This document shows positions 6,124 through 9,323 of a stretch of 9,323 bases of DNA, piece after piece (the stretch's first letter is position 1; each line of letters starts with the position of its first letter). Below the pieces are notes generated by a model. The model made no database searches. It had not been told where the DNA came from and saw only the letters and a program-made list of their open reading frames with translations. A program made the position numbers and the translations under genes. This DNA comes from Deltaproteobacteria bacterium (GTDB lineage: Bacteria > Desulfobacterota > GWC2-55-46 > DRQE01), in contig JACRCB010000016.1 of the NCBI GenBank assembly GCA_016219165.1, forward strand, positions 1 to 9,323, in the 5' to 3' direction.

Positions 6124-6954
6124 TTATCCTGCGAGTTCCGATACCCTTACCACCTCAACCCCTTGTTTCTTGATATCACCCATGACCTCTTTCAACACCT
6201 CGAGCGTTTCAGGATATGGATGCCCTATGGCAACGGCCCTTCCTTTTTTCTTTGCTATGGCGAAGAGTTCTTCGAACTGGCCCTTTATATATGACCTGTC
6301 GCGCCGGTTATCGAGGAAGATGTTCCTCTCAACCGTCCTTATGCCCGACTCTCTGGCAACCCTTAAGGCCACGGAACGGGGGGTGGTCCTCGATTCGAGG
6401 AAAAACAGCCCCCTTTCCTTTAGAACCCCGACGACCTCCTTCATCAGCATTTCATTCTCCGTAAAGAGGGAACCCATGTGGTTATTGACGCCGTCTATAT
6501 GAGGCACCGCGCGGATATCGTCTTTGAGCCGCGCGCGGACCTCCCCTTCAGACATGCCTACGGTGAGGGCGCCTTTCCCGGGATTATTTATGGAAGAGTC
6601 CATGGGCTCCATCGGAAGATGCAGCAGGACCTCGAGCCCCTTTCTGTGGGCCTCTTGCGCGACTTCCCGCGAATATCTAAGGTGCGGCAGCACCGACACC
6701 GTTATCGTGGAGCCGGCGGCGGTAATCTCCCAAAGTCTCCCCATATCGCCGCCCATATCGTCAATCACTATCGCCACCCGCGGCAGAGAGGGAACCTCCC
6801 TCGGCCGGGCCTCTCTCGGCGATGGCCTTTCCACCGGGGGCTTCCTCACTTTGAAGTAGCCCTCGAAAAAGACTACGGCGGCGATACCGAGTATAAAAAC
6901 AAGGAGGGCAACCGTAAATACGGGCCCTCCTTTTCTCTTACTCCTCTTACCCAT
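6124..6954 (-). CDS. yibQ: Divergent polysaccharide deacetylase family protein (DUF610, YibQ-like)
   Basis: A 276-aa protein with a basic start (MGKRSKRKGG), one membrane segment at about residues 12-32 and a Pro/Arg-rich linker, then the periplasmic domain of the divergent polysaccharide deacetylase family. Motifs are AIVIDDMGGD (61-70, with Asp65-Asp66), LLHLPMEP (110-117), GVNNHMGS (155-162) and GHPYPET (244-250), which match the NodB-fold layout. Function is not established for the family; its repeated linkage to envC (as envC-yibQ in E. coli) implies a role in peptidoglycan or division. It lies 63 nt after ctpA on the same strand. The ribosome site is weak (AGGA), and a seven-codon ORF with a better site overlaps the start. 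If the Met start is right, the protein is a membrane-anchored periplasmic enzyme or binding protein. Confidence 0.9.
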   Translation of the reverse strand: MGKRSKRKGGPVFTVALLVFILGIAAVVFFEGYFKVRKPPVERPSPREARPREVPSLPRVAIVIDDMGGDMGRLWEITAAGSTITVSVLPHLRYSREVAQEAHRKGLEVLLHLPMEPMDSSINNPGKGALTVGMSEGEVRARLKDDIRAVPHIDGVNNHMGSLFTENEMLMKEVVGVLKERGLFFLESRTTPRSVALRVARESGIRTVERNIFLDNRRDRSYIKGQFEELFAIAKKKGRAVAIGHPYPETLEVLKEVMGDIKKQGVEVVRVSELAG

Positions 6955-7017
6955 CTATTCCTATTTCCATAAAACCTCGCATGGCGGGTGTTCTCCGCCC
7001 ATTTCCACGCGATGGCT

Positions 7018-8334
7018 TTAACCGGCCTTTTTCTCCATGGTCCCCTGGAAGATATACCAGCTCTTAAGGTAATCGAGCGCCCTCTTCATCTGCAGGTCCT
7101 CTGCGCCTTCGGCGGGTTTTTCCTCTTTAGCGGGTTTTTCCTCTTTAATGGTTATCGCCTTTTCCTCTTTTTTATCCGCCTTCTCGCCCTCGCCCGCGAG
7201 GTGTCCCGCGAGGTCCTTTTCCTTGATATGGCCGCTTACGGTCTCTCCCACCATGATGTCGGGCGTAATGCCGGTCGCCTGGATGGACCTGCCCGAGGGG
7301 GTGTAGTACTTTGAGGTCGTTATCCTGACCGCCGAACCGTCTGAAAGCGGTATTATGGTCTGCACCGAGCCCTTGCCGAACGTCATGGTTCCCAAAACGA
7401 CGGCCCTCCTGTGGTCCTGCAATGCGCCGGCCACTATTTCGGAAGCAGACGCGCTCCCGTCGTTGACGAGCACCACTATCGGATAATTCGGCTGTGTGCC
7501 CGCCTTGTCCGCGTAGAATTCCATATTCTGGCCGGGGGACTTGCCCTTTGTCGACACGATAATGCCGGAACTTATGAACTTGTTTGAGACTGCTACGGCC
7601 TGCGGCAATAAGCCGCCGGGGTTATTCCTCAAATCGAGTATAAGCCCTTTGAATCCGTTCTTGCCGGTGCCGAGTTCGCCAAACGCCTTTTCAAGGTCTT
7701 CGGAGGTCTTTTCCTGAAACTGCGTAATCCTCACGTAGCCGAACCCTTGTTCGAGTGTCTTCCATTTGACACTCTTTATCTTGATGATGTCCCTTACCAA
7801 TTTAAAAGGCTTCGGGGCATCGAAGCCCTCCCTCATTATCCACAGGGTTACCGCGGTACCCCTGTTTCCCCTTATAAGTTTCACCGCATCGTTTAAGGAC
7901 ATATCCTTTGTCTGCTTATCCTCTATCTTTACTATGATATCCTTTGCCTTTATGCCCGCTTCATAGGCTGGGGTATCCTCTATGGCCGAAACAACCATAA
8001 GGAATCCCTCTCTCGCGCCTATCTCTATGCCCACCCCTCCGAAAGCGCCCTTCGTATCTATCTGCATCTCCTGATAATCCTCGGGCGTGAGGAAAGAAGA
8101 GTGCGGGTCGAGACTCCTGAGCATCCCCTTCACCGCGCTGTATACGAGTTCCTTTGTGGAGACATCGTCGGTATAATTATCGTGGACGATGCCCATGACG
8201 TCGGTTAATATCCTAAGGCTCTCATAGTCCGAAGCGGGGACCGCCCTCGCCCTCATTCCAAACGATAAAACGAAGAAGACAGTTACAATGACCATTCCAG
8301 ACAGAACCCATCCCGTTACGTTTCTTTTAAACAT
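7018..8334 (-). CDS. ctpA: C-terminal processing peptidase, S41 family (CtpA)
   Basis: A 438-aa periplasmic serine protease. An N-terminal signal/anchor (residues about 8-30) is followed by a helical part, a PDZ domain (about 95-170, GGVGIEIG) and the S41 core. The Ser-Lys-Gln triad is visible as Ser296 (NDGSASASE), Lys321 and Gln325 (TFGKGSVQ), with the 25- and 4-residue spacings of the family. CtpA/Prc proteases trim or degrade envelope proteins, including peptidoglycan hydrolases in several Gram-negatives. A charged, low-complexity stretch (about 371-409) with tandem KEEKPA units precedes the C-terminal helix. It has its own promoter at 8373-8401. The ATG is preceded by AAGGAGGGAGGA, with rather wide spacing. 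The neighbouring envC and yibQ suggest it regulates cell-wall hydrolysis. Confidence 0.96.
   Translation of the reverse strand: MFKRNVTGWVLSGMVIVTVFFVLSFGMRARAVPASDYESLRILTDVMGIVHDNYTDDVSTKELVYSAVKGMLRSLDPHSSFLTPEDYQEMQIDTKGAFGGVGIEIGAREGFLMVVSAIEDTPAYEAGIKAKDIIVKIEDKQTKDMSLNDAVKLIRGNRGTAVTLWIMREGFDAPKPFKLVRDIIKIKSVKWKTLEQGFGYVRITQFQEKTSEDLEKAFGELGTGKNGFKGLILDLRNNPGGLLPQAVAVSNKFISSGIIVSTKGKSPGQNMEFYADKAGTQPNYPIVVLVNDGSASASEIVAGALQDHRRAVVLGTMTFGKGSVQTIIPLSDGSAVRITTSKYYTPSGRSIQATGITPDIMVGETVSGHIKEKDLAGHLAGEGEKADKKEEKAITIKEEKPAKEEKPAEGAEDLQMKRALDYLKSWYIFQGTMEKKAG
7112..7147. repeat. Perfect 18-bp tandem repeat, two copies, inside ctpA
   Basis: The unit GCGGGTTTTTCCTCTTTA occurs at 7112-7129 and again at 7130-7147 without a mismatch. 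It keeps the reading frame and encodes two KEEKPA hexapeptides in the linker before the CtpA C-terminal helix. A degraded third copy (EEKAI) lies upstream in the protein. The in-frame unit could vary in copy number between strains. Confidence 0.95.
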
Positions 8335-8372
8335 ATTTTTCGGAGTCCTCCCTCCTTGACCGCATCTTTTTA

Positions 8373-8401
8373 ATATTAACTCTTTTTACAAATAAAAGCA
8401 A
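8373..8401 (-). promoter_or_regulatory. Sigma70-like promoter of ctpA
   Basis: On the minus strand TTGCTT (8401-8396), a 17-nt spacer and TAATAT (8378-8373). The predicted start is near 8366, about 32 nt before the ctpA ATG. It directly follows an eight-T run, so it may lie just past a terminator of the envC transcript. The surrounding AT-richness lowers specificity. Confidence 0.6.
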
Positions 8402-8561
8402 AAAAAACCGACAACCTTCCATAAACACATTAAACGGACGCGTTTGCGGGGAGCGAGGCGGCCATGGGCCGGGACGGAGCCGGGGAGAGCCGTAAGGTTG
8501 TTTTGCCTCGCCCAGAACGGGCTTTGCAAGAGCCCTGTGTGCGCGGACTGGTCCGCTCCCG
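8400..8561 (-). other. GC-rich structured intergenic segment between envC and ctpA
   Basis: This segment is non-coding and rich in inverted repeats. Directly after the envC stop is GCGGAC/GTCCGC (8543-8556). Next are GGGCT/AGCCC (8519-8535) and GCCC/GGGC (8510-8522), which share bases and so exclude each other. A long-range pair AAGGTTGT (8494-8501) / ACAACCTT (8411-8418) closes about 75 nt, and its 3' side runs into CGG and eight T on the minus strand, a terminator-like arrangement. A second long-range pair, GCGAGGC (8453-8459) / GCCTCGC (8505-8511), interleaves with it. It may be the envC terminator, an attenuator or a structured RNA; I recognise no known family. Confidence 0.5.
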
Positions 8562-9323
8562 CTATCTTGCGGCAATCCAGTCGCGCGGGTCTCTGGGCAC
8601 CCCCCTCTCCCTGACCTCGAAATAAAGGCCTGCCGCGTTATTGGGGCCGGAATCCCCGACAAGCCCTATAACCTCTCCCTTTTCAACTCCTTCTCCTCTT
8701 TTTTTAAGGACGTCCGAGAGATGGGCGAAAAGGGTATAAAATCCCCCCCCATGGTCTATTATGAGCACCTCACCATACCCCTTCAGCCACCCGACGTACA
8801 CGACCTTCCCTTCATATACGCTCTTTACCGGTTTGCCGAAAGAGGCCTCTATTAAAACACCGTTATTGAAGGTCACGGTATTGAACTTCGGGTTAGTCAC
8901 CTTCCCGTAAGAGGAAATAATCCTTCCCTCCACCGGCATGGGGAGTTTCCCGCGCATCGCCGCAAAACCGCTCCCCCCGAGGGTTGTCCCACCCTCTTCC
9001 CTGAGTTTCTCTATCAGGGAAAGGAGGTCCTTCTCGGCGGATTCAAGTTCCCTTTCCATCGAAAGGTATATGACCTTCTCCTTTCTCGTGGCCGAAAGAA
9101 TCGTTTCCCTCTGGCGCAGTGTTCTCTCAAACTCCGCCTTTTGAAGCCTCGCGGAGGCCAAAGCCGAACGGAGCCTCTTGTCCAGGAAGGCAAGCCTCTC
9201 TTTCTCCTCCCCGAGTTCCTTGAGATTGCCTTCCGCCTCCTCAATCAACTTCCTGTCCGAGTCCATTATGACCGTAAGGAGCCTGTATCTTCTTTCGATA
9301 TCACTTCCGATACCACCGGCGCC
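8562..9323 (-). CDS. envC: EnvC-like murein hydrolase activator (degenerate M23/LytM protein), C-terminal part
   Basis: The frame is open to the right edge, so the start lies outside; 253 codons are visible and the Met at 9266 is internal. The first part (about visible residues 10-110) is charged and heptad-like, consistent with the EnvC coiled coil. The rest is a LytM (M23) domain, from MPVEGRIISSYGK to DPRDWIAAR. It has the fold motifs GKVVYVGWLKGYG and DHGGGFYTLFAH but lacks metal ligands: the HxGxD motif reads NNGVL (153-157) and the HLHFE motif reads GLYFE (232-236), as E. coli EnvC has SLYFE. It therefore should not cut peptidoglycan itself but activate an amidase, as EnvC does for AmiA/B at the division site. 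It precedes ctpA and yibQ. Confidence 0.92.
   Translation of the reverse strand, partial: GAGGIGSDIERRYRLLTVIMDSDRKLIEEAEGNLKELGEEKERLAFLDKRLRSALASARLQKAEFERTLRQRETILSATRKEKVIYLSMERELESAEKDLLSLIEKLREEGGTTLGGSGFAAMRGKLPMPVEGRIISSYGKVTNPKFNTVTFNNGVLIEASFGKPVKSVYEGKVVYVGWLKGYGEVLIIDHGGGFYTLFAHLSDVLKKRGEGVEKGEVIGLVGDSGPNNAAGLYFEVRERGVPRDPRDWIAAR

Noticed and set aside
6098..6996. 9-nt inverted repeat GGAGAACAC / GTGTTCTCC flanking yibQ
   Set aside because: It is short, lacks target duplications or a transposase, and is expected by chance at this length; not a mobile element boundary.
8327..8662. Minus-strand frame of 111 codons spanning the envC-ctpA gap
   Set aside because: It starts inside envC in another frame, is low-complexity in character and crosses the repeat-rich non-coding segment; no homology is recognised.
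1..9323. CRISPR arrays, tRNA or rRNA genes, insertion sequences, phage genes
   Set aside because: No regularly spaced repeats, no cloverleaf or rRNA motifs, and no transposase, integrase or phage protein signatures were seen on either strand.

Overview
All supported genes in this window lie on the minus strand, so transcription runs from position 9323 down to 1. The content is a compact set of core bacterial genes: degenerate LytM factor (EnvC type), S41 protease, YibQ-type deacetylase, OsmC protein, cold-shock protein, FPP synthase, DXS, TlyA and Nfn. Paired EnvC-like and YibQ-like proteins and a CtpA protease point to a Gram-negative cell. NfnAB points to an anaerobic or fermentative/respiratory redox economy. 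Frequent AGG and ATA codons and moderately high GC would suit a Desulfobacterota- or Nitrospirota-like lineage, but that placement is inference. I see no phage, transposon, CRISPR or tRNA signatures.

Region 1 (9323-6124) is a cell-envelope module. It holds the C-terminal part of an EnvC-like murein hydrolase activator whose metal ligands are lost, then a 227-base structured intergenic stretch with a sigma70-like promoter, then ctpA and a yibQ-like divergent polysaccharide deacetylase. Together these suggest control of peptidoglycan splitting at division. An OsmC-family thiol protein (6077-5556) follows closely and may be co-transcribed.

Region 2 (5555-4911) is a self-contained cold-shock gene unit. 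It has a near-consensus promoter with an extended -10, a leader of about 130 nt with competing hairpins, a strong Shine-Dalgarno site, a 66-aa CspA-family protein and a perfect 16-bp terminator that forms a UUCG tetraloop on the coding strand.

Region 3 (4875-1) is an operon with its own promoter: ispA (TTG start), dxs, tlyA, nfnA and the start of nfnB. The genes are tightly packed: 9 nt between ispA and dxs, an 11-nt dxs/tlyA overlap, and nfnB starting on the base after the nfnA stop. It joins isoprenoid precursor synthesis to an rRNA methyltransferase and to an enzyme that interconverts NADH, NADPH and reduced ferredoxin.

The protein-coding content is conventional. The less ordinary observations are in non-coding DNA (the envC-ctpA intergenic fold, the csp leader, short overlapping leader ORFs before ispA and yibQ) and in residue-level changes (Asn in the second Asp-rich motif of IspA, the degenerate EnvC site). 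I did not find a convincing new multi-gene system.
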